The notes beneath the pieces are model-generated. The model was not told the origin of the DNA. It saw only the letters and a program-made list of their open reading frames with translations, and searched no databases. A DNA stretch of 26,905 nt from a virus: positions 1 through 26,905 of IMG/VR virus record IMGVR_UViG_3300021432_000093, one strand, 5' to 3'. A program made the position numbers and the translations under genes. The stretch's first letter is position 1. The number at the start of each line of letters is the position of its first letter. Positions 1 through 7,252 of this stretch are shown here, piece after piece.

Positions 1-261
1 GTTCAATTCAATTTGATTATCCACGACTTTCTCCAGCAGCACGTTAGTTTGCGAAGTGTTTGCTTGAATCGTGGTCAGATGGTTCTCAGCCTGAACTTTT
101 GCAGTTGATTCAATCCTACCGAGCGTTTCCTTAATGCCTCGCCATTCTTTAGCGATTCTACCGCCGATAAACTTCGCCAGCCAGCTGCCGCCACCCAGTA
201 TGACTGTTTCGATCATGTGTGGCACTTGATGTGTTAATCCGGGGACCATGTGAGCCTTCAT
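1..261 (-). CDS. Hypothetical protein, partial (C-terminus beyond window)
   Basis: Unrecognised gene that runs off the left edge; 87 codons are visible from ATG at 261. The start overlaps the stop of the preceding 32-residue gene by ATGA, and GGATGTGGAA lies just upstream as a weak ribosome-binding site. Residues about 17-35 form a short glycine-rich hydrophobic stretch (IETVILGGGSWLAKFIGG). After it the chain becomes a polar heptad-like helix (RIESTAKVQAENHL...LLEKVVDN), so a membrane-touching or coiled-coil protein is plausible. The layout faintly recalls XhlA-like lysis accessories, but those usually carry the membrane segment at the C-terminus. Function is not assigned. Confidence 0.7.
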   Translation of the reverse strand, partial: MKAHMVPGLTHQVPHMIETVILGGGSWLAKFIGGRIAKEWRGIKETLGRIESTAKVQAENHLTTIQANTSQTNVLLEKVVDNQIELN

Positions 262-356
262 TTCCACATCCACCCACAACGACACGGGACTGGGCCGTCA
301 TGATTTCGTGGTTTAGTTAGAATCATTCGGCAGATCGGACAAGTCCGCTGCCACAT
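258..356 (-). CDS. 32-residue zinc-ribbon-like microprotein
   Basis: Very short gene with strong support: GAGGAAAGCTG-ATG is a good ribosome-binding site, the ATG overlaps the upstream stop (TGATG) and the stop overlaps the next ATG (ATGA). The product starts MWQRTCPICR and ends PVPCRCGWMWK. It has a CPIC knuckle near residue 6 and a CRCGW knuckle near residue 25, a C-x2-C ... C-x-C arrangement typical of a minimal zinc ribbon. There is no room for another domain, so it probably binds a partner protein or nucleic acid. Its place among head and neck genes gives no specific role. The specific function is unknown. Confidence 0.7.
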   Translation of the reverse strand: MWQRTCPICRMILTKPRNHDGPVPCRCGWMWK

Positions 357-1018
357 CAGCTTTCCTCGTAATTCTCGCCGTTAGATGCGCCGGAGATAAT
401 AACTACCTTCCAACGATCCTCTTCTTTGCCTTCGTCGCCATCTCGATAAAGCATCAGCAATCCACCTTCATCAAGGTCGGCATCATCGCGGTCGTCCATA
501 AAGCGCTCGCCGATACGCCGACAATTTGATCCCGATAAAACATCCAGAACTGGTCCTTTAAGTTTGCCTGACTCGATTGCCTTCATCTGCCCGTCAAGAA
601 AACTGTCGAACCGTTCCGTAAATTCGCCGTAACTCTCTCCGCCGCCCGGCGCGTGTTTCTCCGGATTGTCGAGCAAATCCTTCACCATAGCTTTCCGTTC
701 TTTATCTTTCTTGTCGCCGCCGATTGTTCCAAGATTCCATGTTCTCGCGGTATCGTCGATAATTACTGGCGGAGCAGTTGGCAAACCTGTACTGATAATG
801 TGTCCACTCTCTTCGATGCGCTTCAGAGACGTGACAAAAATCTTTTGGATACCAAAATCTTTCAGATGATCTGAAAGCGTGGTGACAACATCTTCGCGGC
901 CTTCGTCGGAAAGTGGAAGATCGAGCCATGAATCGCAACGATGACTGATATCCAGTGCGGTCTGCCCATGCCGCATGACGAAGATGGCGTCTGTTGGGGT
1001 AGCTGCTACGTTCAACAT
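356..1018 (-). CDS. Histidine phosphatase (phosphoglycerate-mutase-like) superfamily protein, second catalytic His apparently missing
   Basis: Residues 15-20 are MRHGQT, the phospho-acceptor RHG motif of the histidine phosphatase superfamily. TSLKR at 63-67 matches the family SxLxR phosphate-binding element, and GGGES at 125-129 matches the conserved GES segment with the acid/base Glu. The usual late VSHG motif, which carries the second catalytic His, would fall near residue 160-168, where the sequence reads VLSGSNCRRIG with no His. ATG at 1018 is chosen over the upstream in-frame start because GGTGAG sits 4 nt before it and it follows the previous stop by 4 nt. It is 220 residues long. A phosphatase inside a capsid/connector block suggests a virion-associated or metabolite-damage role, but this is inference. 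Confidence 0.75.
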   Translation of the reverse strand: MLNVAATPTDAIFVMRHGQTALDISHRCDSWLDLPLSDEGREDVVTTLSDHLKDFGIQKIFVTSLKRIEESGHIISTGLPTAPPVIIDDTARTWNLGTIGGDKKDKERKAMVKDLLDNPEKHAPGGGESYGEFTERFDSFLDGQMKAIESGKLKGPVLDVLSGSNCRRIGERFMDDRDDADLDEGGLLMLYRDGDEGKEEDRWKVVIISGASNGENYEES

Positions 1019-1022
1019 AATC

Positions 1023-2066
1023 TCACCAATCCCAGAATCCGTAGTAAAGTCCGTCATCAAGCAACGGGTTCGCGGGCTGAAGTGTAACGTCTGTCTGCTC
1101 GTTATCGTCGTATCCGGCAGCTTTGCTGATTTCCAACTGGAGCTTTTTATACTCTGCGTCTGCGCGGGGACTGTTCAAATACCGATACATCCGATAGACA
1201 ACAGCCTGCCGATACAGCGGCGCAAAGTGATCCGGAAAAGGAGCCCATGTCGCTGTCAAATTAACAGCAACGGGAGACGCCATCTGATAAGAGAGCTTCG
1301 CGCCCCATGAAATATTTCCGGGGCAGCGATAAAACCGAACGACAAGCGTGCCATCTCCATTATCGTGTTGCACTGAGATCAGTGAAGGATTCTCGACAAT
1401 GCGATCAAGGGGAAGTTGTCGCTTGGCGTAAAGAAGTCTGTTGTAGTACGGCGCACTGGTATCCGTCATCATGTACATATAGGATTCTTGCATCCAGCCG
1501 TAATCGAAGATGCCCGGCGCGCCAAGAATGTCACCGTTATTTTGTCCGGCGACCGCATTGAAAGTAAACGAAAGCGGTGTGACCGAAGTGATTTGATAGC
1601 TACCGCTCCACGAAGTCCCAGTGCTGTTAGTCGTGAGCACGCTGTTATACGCGGCAGCATTCGCAGGATTTCCCGGCTTCGCAACCACAGCATTCAAAAA
1701 GACACTGTCACCGACAGAAAAACCGTGTGGTTCGATTGTGTTGACCGTGACAACTCCCGCAGTAACTGTGATTCCGGAAGCCGAGGCTAACGCAATAGCC
1801 CAGCCTTGATTAGTGCTTCCAAGCGTAAACGCACTCGATCCTCCCCAGATATAGTCCTGCTTAAAGGGCGCAGTTACTAGAAAGGCCGCAAGGTCTTTTC
1901 GGTTAACCTTCCAGTTGTTTTCGGAGGTGAGTAAATCGGCGAGAGCATCGTTGCAGATACTTAAAGCGGGTTCAAAAGCAAAGCCACCCACACCCGTCAT
2001 CGGAAGCAAGTCGATCTGGGTGCTACAGAAATTGACAACCGATTGATAGGTATTGGTGAATGACAC
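1023..2066 (-). CDS. Probable virion neck/head-tail connector protein with a beta-rich insertion
   Basis: About 347 residues. The N-terminal part (SICNDALADLLTSENNW) and the C-terminal part (LYRQAVVYRMYRYLNSPRADAEYKKLQLEISKAAG) are helical and look like the two halves of the all-helical adaptor/neck fold of podophage connectors. Between them lies a Ser/Thr/Gly-rich beta domain (roughly residues 85-175) with a hydrophobic FSVGDSVFLN loop. The start is taken as GTG at 2066, because GGAG lies 6 nt upstream; the TTG at 2078 lies on that ribosome-binding site itself. Its position downstream of capsid and decoration genes fits a neck protein. The family call rests on architecture and context only. 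Confidence 0.5.
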   Translation of the reverse strand: MSFTNTYQSVVNFCSTQIDLLPMTGVGGFAFEPALSICNDALADLLTSENNWKVNRKDLAAFLVTAPFKQDYIWGGSSAFTLGSTNQGWAIALASASGITVTAGVVTVNTIEPHGFSVGDSVFLNAVVAKPGNPANAAAYNSVLTTNSTGTSWSGSYQITSVTPLSFTFNAVAGQNNGDILGAPGIFDYGWMQESYMYMMTDTSAPYYNRLLYAKRQLPLDRIVENPSLISVQHDNGDGTLVVRFYRCPGNISWGAKLSYQMASPVAVNLTATWAPFPDHFAPLYRQAVVYRMYRYLNSPRADAEYKKLQLEISKAAGYDDNEQTDVTLQPANPLLDDGLYYGFWDW

Positions 2067-2159
2067 AAATCGCTCCAAGAAGAATGGAAGGGGCCGGTGC
2101 GCTTACACGCCTTCAGGATTCCGGATACCATCCGTCTCCAAACGGCCCCCACAAGCTTT
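2067..2159 (-). other. Gap between two late genes with a long-range inverted repeat
   Basis: Ninety-three bases without a convincing gene. GGGGCCG (2090-2096) can pair with CGGCCCC (2143-2149) across a 46-nt loop, which on the transcribed strand would place a 7-bp GC stem about 25 nt before the GTG start of the connector-like gene. No T-tract follows, so this is not a standard terminator. It may be a weak translational or processing element. Confidence 0.3.
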
Positions 2160-2609
2160 TTACTGGAACAGTTCCTGACTCGGCAACGACTGGAACAGCC
2201 GATTGAACTGCGCGGTGTCGTAAATATCGTCACCGGTATATCCTGCCGGAGCGGGCTCAGGCCGGATAATGCACTGGTTCTTTTGGCAAAGGATGTAGCC
2301 GTAAACGTCGAACTTCGTCGGCATAATGTACACGCAATGCGTATTGCCGTTCGGATGTTGATGGTTACAGGTACGCTTCGTGTTGCGATCCGCTTCTCGC
2401 TTCGCCGTCATACCCGCTGCGTTGTCCTTGCGCTCCTGATTCCTAGCAAGAACCTCAGCAGCTTCTTTATCCAGCTGCTTCTGCTCCATCACGGTCGGTT
2501 TCTTCATCGCCGCGACAAGCTCAGCAGTCTGCTTAGCAAACATCTCTTGCTGAGCAGCTAAAATCTCTTTCAACTGATCTATTGTGATTGACGTTCCGTT
2601 CTCAGCCAT
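2160..2609 (-). CDS. Helical protein with a C-terminal His/Cys metal-binding-like module
   Basis: 149 residues. Residues 8-75 form a charged, alanine-rich helix (probable coiled coil). The second half has C81, H83, H85, H91, C92, C108 and C113 in the pattern C-x-H-x-H-x5-HC-(15)-C-x4-C, ending in YILCQ-x2-Q. The same motif with the same helical N-terminus occurs in the gene at 20006-20479, so the two are probably diverged relatives. The start at 2609 has GGAGAACG upstream. It sits between connector-like genes and is probably a virion or assembly component; the function is unknown. Confidence 0.7.
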   Translation of the reverse strand: MAENGTSITIDQLKEILAAQQEMFAKQTAELVAAMKKPTVMEQKQLDKEAAEVLARNQERKDNAAGMTAKREADRNTKRTCNHQHPNGNTHCVYIMPTKFDVYGYILCQKNQCIIRPEPAPAGYTGDDIYDTAQFNRLFQSLPSQELFQ

Positions 2610-2621
2610 TTCCGTTCTCCT

Positions 2622-3173
2622 TTATTTCATATACTTCTGCAACTGTTCGAACCAGCGTCCTGATCGTTGATCGTTCGCCGGATCACCAAACTCTTGTATC
2701 GCGCCGCGATACGTTATCGCTCTCGACTCGATGCATGGAATCAAGATCGACCGCCAACCTCGAACCTCTTTCGTCGCCAGTCGAGAACTGTCCAACAAAA
2801 GATGTGAATACTCCGGCAAGTAGCCTTTCTCCATGCCAGTCACGTATTCAAAATCCCAGCGCCATTTCGTGGGTGCCATCGGGTCCCACTGCTCCCAGTC
2901 GTATTCATCACGACGTTTCGGTCGATAGATCGCAACGGAACCGTCCTTGCCATCCTCAACACGAAACTCGGGATTCAATTTCCAGAGTCGCCGAAGAATC
3001 TCGGTGTAATAGAGCCGGGGACCTGCGCTACGATCCGGGTCCTCAAGCTCTTCTTGCCCTTGAATCTTTTTCTTTGATGCCTTCTCAAGCAATTCCTCCC
3101 GCTCACGAGCAACAGCCTCGGCGGGACTAAGACGCTTATCGCCCAGTTCCTGAGAATCTGGTTGAATCAACAT
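2622..3173 (-). CDS. Hypothetical phage protein, tryptophan-rich, in the head/neck block
   Basis: 183 residues, not recognised. The N-terminus (residues 15-50) is a charged helix. The remainder is a compact-looking domain with many aromatics (YDWEQWDP, KWRWDFEYVTG, VRGWRSILIPCI, RWFEQLQKYM). The ATG lies inside the last codons of the upstream gene (7-nt overlap), so the two are probably translationally coupled. There is no signal peptide, membrane segment or metal site. Its position between decoration and connector genes implies a structural or assembly role. It is clearly a real gene by codon character and tight packing. Confidence 0.7.
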   Translation of the reverse strand: MLIQPDSQELGDKRLSPAEAVAREREELLEKASKKKIQGQEELEDPDRSAGPRLYYTEILRRLWKLNPEFRVEDGKDGSVAIYRPKRRDEYDWEQWDPMAPTKWRWDFEYVTGMEKGYLPEYSHLLLDSSRLATKEVRGWRSILIPCIESRAITYRGAIQEFGDPANDQRSGRWFEQLQKYMK

Positions 3174-3469
3174 ACGAGTGCCTCCCGTGTTCCATCTTCC
3201 TTAACTTCGTCTAGCCTAACTGCATCTCCGATAATCAGCACGGCCATCTCTGACTTGTCGGCATACTCGCGGGCCGTCTTCAATACGAAGTCGTCACCGC
3301 CAGTGACTTGAAGAATTTCATCAAGCTCCGCAAATTGATGCGCCAGCTGCATGTCGTAAATGCTGGACACCAGAACACAATAGAGCGGAGTATATTGCAA
3401 CACTGCTTTAACATCGCCGAGATCGCTGATCGGATCAATGTTGCGATTCACTACATAAACGACATTCAT
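3167..3469 (-). CDS. Small hypothetical protein of the head block
   Basis: 100 residues starting MNVVYVVNRN. The start at 3469 is chosen because its ATG overlaps the upstream TAA (TAATG); an in-frame start 60 nt further up would lie deep inside the previous gene. The product alternates short hydrophobic strands (MNVVYVV, YCVLVSSIYD, EMAVLIIGDA) with acidic helices, suggesting an alpha/beta fold rather than a beta-only decoration protein. It overlaps the next gene by 7 nt. Not recognised; a head-completion or assembly role is possible from position only. Confidence 0.65.
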   Translation of the reverse strand: MNVVYVVNRNIDPISDLGDVKAVLQYTPLYCVLVSSIYDMQLAHQFAELDEILQVTGGDDFVLKTAREYADKSEMAVLIIGDAVRLDEVKEDGTREALVC

Positions 3470-3807
3470 TAGATTTCGAGATAGAAAGCGTTGATGTGAT
3501 AAGTCTGAGTGCCGGAACCAGCCGAACACGTCGCGGTCCAGTTATTCGCCGGGGCCGCTTGATACAACCAACGATCAAATGGCAAAAACATTATGAACGG
3601 AGCGCTCGGAGCCGCAGAGCTACTCGGGTAATCAAATACCATACGAGTCGTGCCGCCCGTGCTATCCTTGATAGTCACAGTGCCCACAGCAAAAGTTCCC
3701 GTGGCTGTGATCACCAACCCGACTAACGCATTATTCACCCCAGCGGTACCTGCGGTGATTATCGTTGTCTCGGTGTTAACTGCAATCGACGTGACTTGGC
3801 AAGCCAT
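3469..3807 (-). CDS. Small beta-rich virion protein, capsid decoration candidate
   Basis: 112 residues, almost entirely Thr/Ala/Gly/Val-rich strands (ITAGTAGVNNALVGLVITATGTF, TVTIKDSTGG), ending with a hydrophobic strand HINAFYLEI. This composition is typical of small beta-sandwich proteins that coat phage capsids. It has an AGGAG ribosome-binding site and lies one gene after the major capsid protein. There is no signal peptide, and its two cysteines are not in a metal-binding pattern. It might equally be a head fibre subunit. The fold and role are inferred from composition and location. Confidence 0.55.
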   Translation of the reverse strand: MACQVTSIAVNTETTIITAGTAGVNNALVGLVITATGTFAVGTVTIKDSTGGTTRMVFDYPSSSAAPSAPFIMFLPFDRWLYQAAPANNWTATCSAGSGTQTYHINAFYLEI

Positions 3808-3827
3808 TTGACGACTCCTAAAAGTTC

Positions 3828-3851
3828 GGGGATTCTTTCGGAAGAACCCCC
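3828..3851 (-). terminator. Hairpin downstream of the capsid/decoration genes, terminator-like
   Basis: On the transcribed strand GGGG-G-UUCUU pairs with AAGAA-U-CCCC around a CCGA tetraloop, giving 10 bp with one G-U. It is followed by GAACUUUUAGG, a weak U-tract. It lies just after the stop at 3876 and before the ribosome-binding site of the next gene. A partial terminator or mRNA-stabilising end for abundant capsid transcripts is the likely role. Confidence 0.5.
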
Positions 3852-3875
3852 TGAAAAAGACCGTTAGAATTCGGT

Positions 3876-4466
3876 TTAGAGCGGATCGATGTCGAACCCA
3901 TCGAGGGTAACGAGGTTCCCGGCGTTCGTCGCCGAAAACAAAGCGTCAACACCGAAGGACACACCGTTAGCAGCAAACTGAGCCGCCGTCAAACTAAACG
4001 GTGTAACTACAGCTTGAGTGATCGCGGTGTTCGTGGAGCCTTGAATCCAGCCCCAGAAGATACCGGCAATCTTGAGCCCGGTAACGTCCCAGATCAGTTC
4101 GGATTCGAGCAGCCAATTACCGGACACCGAATTGACAGCCACAGCGCCAGAACTGAACAACGCGGTATTGGAACCGTCAGTTGCACTGATCTGCGTCGCG
4201 CTAGTCATAACCCGGAGCGTCAGGTTAGTGGTGGTGCCCCCCGTGAACCGTCCCCAACACTTCACATCGAAAGGCTTGTTCTGATACACCTTCGGCAACG
4301 CCATCGAGTCGCTATCAATCGGGATAACTGGTCCCGTGAGATTAGTGACGACAGCGCTTCCGCCTGCATCAGTGAACATTGTTGCCGAAGTGGGGTTAGT
4401 CAGAGAGACCGGCAAAATGCCGCGTTCTGGACGAGCCGCATCGGCAATAGATACTGGTGAACTCAT
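3876..4466 (-). CDS. Beta-rich virion protein adjacent to the capsid gene, decoration or head-fibre candidate
   Basis: 196 residues. After an N-terminal tail (SSPVSIADAARPERGILPVSL) the chain reads as alternating strands rich in Thr, Gly and Val, with tryptophans at regular intervals (KCWGRF, NWLLESELIWDV, IFWGWIQG), consistent with a jelly-roll or beta-sandwich. It immediately follows the major capsid gene, separated by a stable hairpin, and has a GGAGAAC ribosome-binding site. The position and beta composition support a minor capsid/decoration role. No enzyme motif is visible. Confidence 0.6.
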   Translation of the reverse strand: MSSPVSIADAARPERGILPVSLTNPTSATMFTDAGGSAVVTNLTGPVIPIDSDSMALPKVYQNKPFDVKCWGRFTGGTTTNLTLRVMTSATQISATDGSNTALFSSGAVAVNSVSGNWLLESELIWDVTGLKIAGIFWGWIQGSTNTAITQAVVTPFSLTAAQFAANGVSFGVDALFSATNAGNLVTLDGFDIDPL

Positions 4467-4493
4467 TTTGTTCTCCTTTTCGTCTGTAGACGC

Positions 4494-4519
4494 GGGGCTC
4501 CCAGTTTAGTGAGAGCCCC
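4494..4519 (-). terminator. Stable hairpin between capsid and decoration genes
   Basis: GGGGCUC pairs with GAGCCCC (7 bp, 12-nt loop) on the transcribed strand, 12 nt after the capsid stop. There is no U-run after it; instead a second small hairpin (CGUC-UACA-GACG) follows. Attenuation or protection of the capsid mRNA 3-prime end, rather than full termination, is likely. Confidence 0.45.
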
Positions 4520-4530
4520 AGTCTCAAACT

Positions 4531-5526
4531 TTATCCGATTGTCGATTCGGCAGTGATCCTGCGGAACTTGTCCGAAGAAGCATGCGTCGGGGCAACGGTC
4601 AACCCAAAGAAGAAGTTGTAAACCGATGCCGCCTTGATCAGAGCAGCCGGATCGAGAGAATTCGAACCTTCTTGGAAGTTCACGGTCTTCACCGTAAAGT
4701 TCTTCTGGTTCAAGTTCGTCTTGCCCAGCGAAGAGGCGATGAACGCCTGATGGCCCACAACGTAGGAGTGATACGCGGTGTGAGCAGAGCCCTGCCAGTT
4801 CGCAGCCGTGGTGACAGCATTCGATTCATACCATTCGACGCCGCCAACGTTTCCGATGTATGCGCCCTTGATCCCGACCAACGCCGGGTTCGAGGAAGCC
4901 AGCTTCTCGCTGTACTTCATCAAATCAGCCATGCCGGAAGCACTGGCGTCATTGACAAGGTCGTAAGCCGCGAGAGAGTGGATGACGCCGAAGAAAAGAC
5001 CGTTCGCCTTCGGCTTCGCATCAAACGAGCGCAACTGCCACACAGCCTTACGGGCGATGGCCGCGTTCATGTAGTTGCCGTCGTTCACGTCGATCCTGTC
5101 CAACGTGGTGCCAGCAGCCTGCGTGTCAACAGCAGTCCAGATGACAGTGTCAACAGACAGCGCGCCACGATAGGCCAGAAGCGAAGAACCTTCTGCAACC
5201 GTGTTGGAAATTGCCGTCAGAACAACCTTGTTCGAATAGCTGATGTAATCAGCGTAGTTGGCAAGGTTGATGGTCGCCGTGTTCTGAGTCAGAGCCTGAC
5301 CAGAAGCAGGCGTGCCTTCAGTGACCGCCGAGGTGTTCGAGCCCATTTTCGTGTAGTCGAAAATCTGCATCGCCACGCCGGACATATCAGGCATGATCTT
5401 CAAATCGCACGCTGCGTATCCGAACAAGTTCGAATACAGAGTGTCGAGGGCCACACGATCATAATAGACCGTGGGGTAAGCAGCCAGTCCGCTAGAGATA
5501 ACGGAGGCTGACGTAGGTAGAGCCAT
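4531..5526 (-). CDS. Major capsid protein, HK97 fold, N4-gp56/P22-coat-like
   Basis: 331 residues, within the usual capsid range. The N-terminal part (Y-x2-VALDTLYSNLFGYAACDLKI then MQIFDYTKM) and the long middle region (TATINLANYADYISYSNKVVLTAISNTV) match the pattern of the N4-gp56/P22-like coat family, in which an N-arm, an E-loop-like segment and an axial domain alternate. The late region has LAAYDLVN, GAYIGNVGGVEWYESNAV and AFIASSLGK, typical of the A-domain. Start ATG at 5526 has AAAGGTGA upstream. It directly follows the scaffold-like gene and precedes decoration candidates, the canonical order. No cleavable prodomain is obvious, consistent with a separate scaffold. Confidence 0.88.
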   Translation of the reverse strand: MALPTSASVISSGLAAYPTVYYDRVALDTLYSNLFGYAACDLKIMPDMSGVAMQIFDYTKMGSNTSAVTEGTPASGQALTQNTATINLANYADYISYSNKVVLTAISNTVAEGSSLLAYRGALSVDTVIWTAVDTQAAGTTLDRIDVNDGNYMNAAIARKAVWQLRSFDAKPKANGLFFGVIHSLAAYDLVNDASASGMADLMKYSEKLASSNPALVGIKGAYIGNVGGVEWYESNAVTTAANWQGSAHTAYHSYVVGHQAFIASSLGKTNLNQKNFTVKTVNFQEGSNSLDPAALIKAASVYNFFFGLTVAPTHASSDKFRRITAESTIG

Positions 5527-5556
5527 GATGAATCACCTTTGAAGTGAGATACTTGT

Positions 5557-6702
5557 TTACTGCCGATTAAGTTCAGCTAGTTGCTTGTTCGACAAGTCCT
5601 TGAGCTTATCCATCGGCATTGCGTACAAGTCGTCCTCAGTTAGCTCAGTCTTTACGACTGGCGCAGCACTTCGAGTTGTCGAAACACTGCTTGCCTTCCG
5701 AGAGCTTCGTACCGGCGTAACGTCTTTCACAACTTCCGTCGCGGGCGTCTCAATCCGAGCAGCCTCTTTGACTTTCGTCGTGGTTTCAGTTTTCGTGGGT
5801 GCGCTCGCTTCATCAGTCTTGAGCTTCAGCAATCCGCGTCCGCTCAGGTCCTCAAAAGCCTTCTCAAGATTCTCTTGAGTAAACTCGTTGTAGTTGTGAT
5901 CTCGAACCCAATCACGTATCAAATCTCCGTTTTCTACGGACGTGATGTATTCGGGATGACTCGAAACCCATTCGCGTTGAATCCGCAAACTTTCGTCCTG
6001 CTTGGCGCGAGCATCATCTGCGGCTCGCTGTGCGGATTGCCACGTCTTAAACTCCGTGACATCCATGCCGGTCAGTTCCTTGAACATGGCCTTGAATGCT
6101 TCGGAGGGTTTCTTCTCGAACTGTTGTTTGAAGACATATTCCAAGTCTTCACTAATCTCTGGGGCCTTGGGCGGCTCTGGCTCTTTCGGATGCTTCCTCT
6201 GAATTTCTCGTACTTCTCGTGAGGCATGCTGCTTGGCTACAACAAGCCTGTCATTCAGGTCCTTGATAGCGTCAAGCTCTGTCGCGCCGCGCCCTTCATA
6301 AATCTCGATGCCTGCGCCGTCTCCGAGATCGATCTCCCGACGAATGACCCACTCGTCCGGCTGACCTTCGTCCTCGGGGACAACGATATCGTCGGTCTGC
6401 TCTTTCTTAGCAAATCGGCCCTGAGAATCGCGCTCTTGCTCTGCCTTTTCGACAGCCTCTTTCTCAGCGGCTTCTCGCTCAGCGGCCTGACGTTCGGCAA
6501 TCTCTTCAGGCGTCTCCTGAGCCTCAGCCAGCGCTTGCTCGCGGGCGGCTTTATCCGCCGCTAGAGTATCAGCTGCCTCTTGCTCAGCGGCGGCTTTCGC
6601 AGCATCCGCCTCAATCTCTGCGGCCTCTTGAATTGCCAACTCACGCAATTGATCAAGAGACATCGCGTCCAATTCTGCTTCCGATTTCTTAGGCATTGCC
6701 AT
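5557..6702 (-). CDS. Capsid scaffolding-like protein
   Basis: 381 residues, highly charged. Residues about 24-95 are an Ala/Glu coiled coil (EAAEIEADAAKAAAEQEAADTL...). A central conserved segment has EWVIRREIDLGDG and a helical region about 185-300, and the C-terminal 80 residues are basic and low-complexity. This composition and position immediately before the capsid gene are those of a scaffolding protein. Oddly, residues 7-23 (SEAELDAMSLDQLRELA) and 355-371 (TEDDLYAMPMDKLKDLS) are copies of one helical motif at the two ends. Start ATG 6702 has AAAGGAGAACG upstream and overlaps the previous gene by 14 nt. Confidence 0.8.
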   Translation of the reverse strand: MAMPKKSEAELDAMSLDQLRELAIQEAAEIEADAAKAAAEQEAADTLAADKAAREQALAEAQETPEEIAERQAAEREAAEKEAVEKAEQERDSQGRFAKKEQTDDIVVPEDEGQPDEWVIRREIDLGDGAGIEIYEGRGATELDAIKDLNDRLVVAKQHASREVREIQRKHPKEPEPPKAPEISEDLEYVFKQQFEKKPSEAFKAMFKELTGMDVTEFKTWQSAQRAADDARAKQDESLRIQREWVSSHPEYITSVENGDLIRDWVRDHNYNEFTQENLEKAFEDLSGRGLLKLKTDEASAPTKTETTTKVKEAARIETPATEVVKDVTPVRSSRKASSVSTTRSAAPVVKTELTEDDLYAMPMDKLKDLSNKQLAELNRQ

Positions 6703-7036
6703 TTTCGTTCTCCTTTGCTTCTACAAATGCATCTAATTCACTAAACCAGTCTGCCTGAGCCTCGGTACCGAAATCTAACGCCGTCTCGATCACCGTAAAC
6801 ATTTGGCCGAAAATCTTTTGAGCGACGCGAGCTTCGATTCGAAACTGTTCGCTCTCTTTCTCGTCTTCGACGTTCAAGGAATGTTGCAAAGAACTTTGAA
6901 CAATGTTCGCTGCAATTTTCTTGATATATGACCAACCAAGTGTATTGGTTGTCTGGGTTAAAACCATTTTAACTGCCAACAGTCTTGCCCGTTCTGCCTC
7001 AAGTCGCGCTTGCTCCTGTTTTTCCAAGTCACTCAT
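6689..7036 (-). CDS. Small helical protein between portal and scaffold genes
   Basis: 115 residues: a charged N-terminal helix (SDLEKQEQARLEAERARLL), a middle helix with TTNTLGWSYIKKIAANIVQSSL, and an acidic C-terminal end. No membrane segment or metal site. Its stop lies 14 nt inside the scaffold start, so translation of the two is probably coupled. Small helical proteins in this slot are often assembly chaperones or minor head proteins, but this one is not recognised. Confidence 0.7.
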   Translation of the reverse strand: MSDLEKQEQARLEAERARLLAVKMVLTQTTNTLGWSYIKKIAANIVQSSLQHSLNVEDEKESEQFRIEARVAQKIFGQMFTVIETALDFGTEAQADWFSELDAFVEAKENENGNA

Positions 7037-7044
7037 ATTGTCTC

Positions 7045-7245
7045 CTACGGAACTTTCACAACTACTATTTGTCTCTCCGGCTTCGCATGCACCGATGCGG
7101 TTGGTTTCGGAGCGTCAAGTATAAAACTTCGGCTTGCGCTCGGATCGGAAGCTCGATCAAAAATAGGTTTCGAAGCTTTCTCGGGCGGTACATACGGATC
7201 ACTAAAGAACGGGTCCCAGTCAGGACGATACGTTTCGTAGCCCAT
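7045..7245 (-). CDS. Small hypothetical protein after the portal gene
   Basis: 66 residues starting MGYETYRPDWDPFF. ATG at 7245 is preferred over the TTG three bases upstream: the portal stop and the ribosome-binding site GTGAGGA precede it by a good distance. The product is proline- and aspartate-rich at the start (DPFFSDPYVPPEK) and ends with a short strand QIVVVKVP; it is probably largely unstructured. It fills the space between portal and the next gene exactly, which supports it being real. Function unknown. Confidence 0.6.
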   Translation of the reverse strand: MGYETYRPDWDPFFSDPYVPPEKASKPIFDRASDPSASRSFILDAPKPTASVHAKPERQIVVVKVP

Positions 7246-7252
7246 CAAATCC

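Noticed and set aside
4582-5511. A 309-codon open frame on the plus strand opposite the capsid gene
   Set aside because: It mirrors the capsid reading frame, has no ribosome-binding site and is arginine/valine-rich without recognisable domains. The capsid protein is unambiguous.
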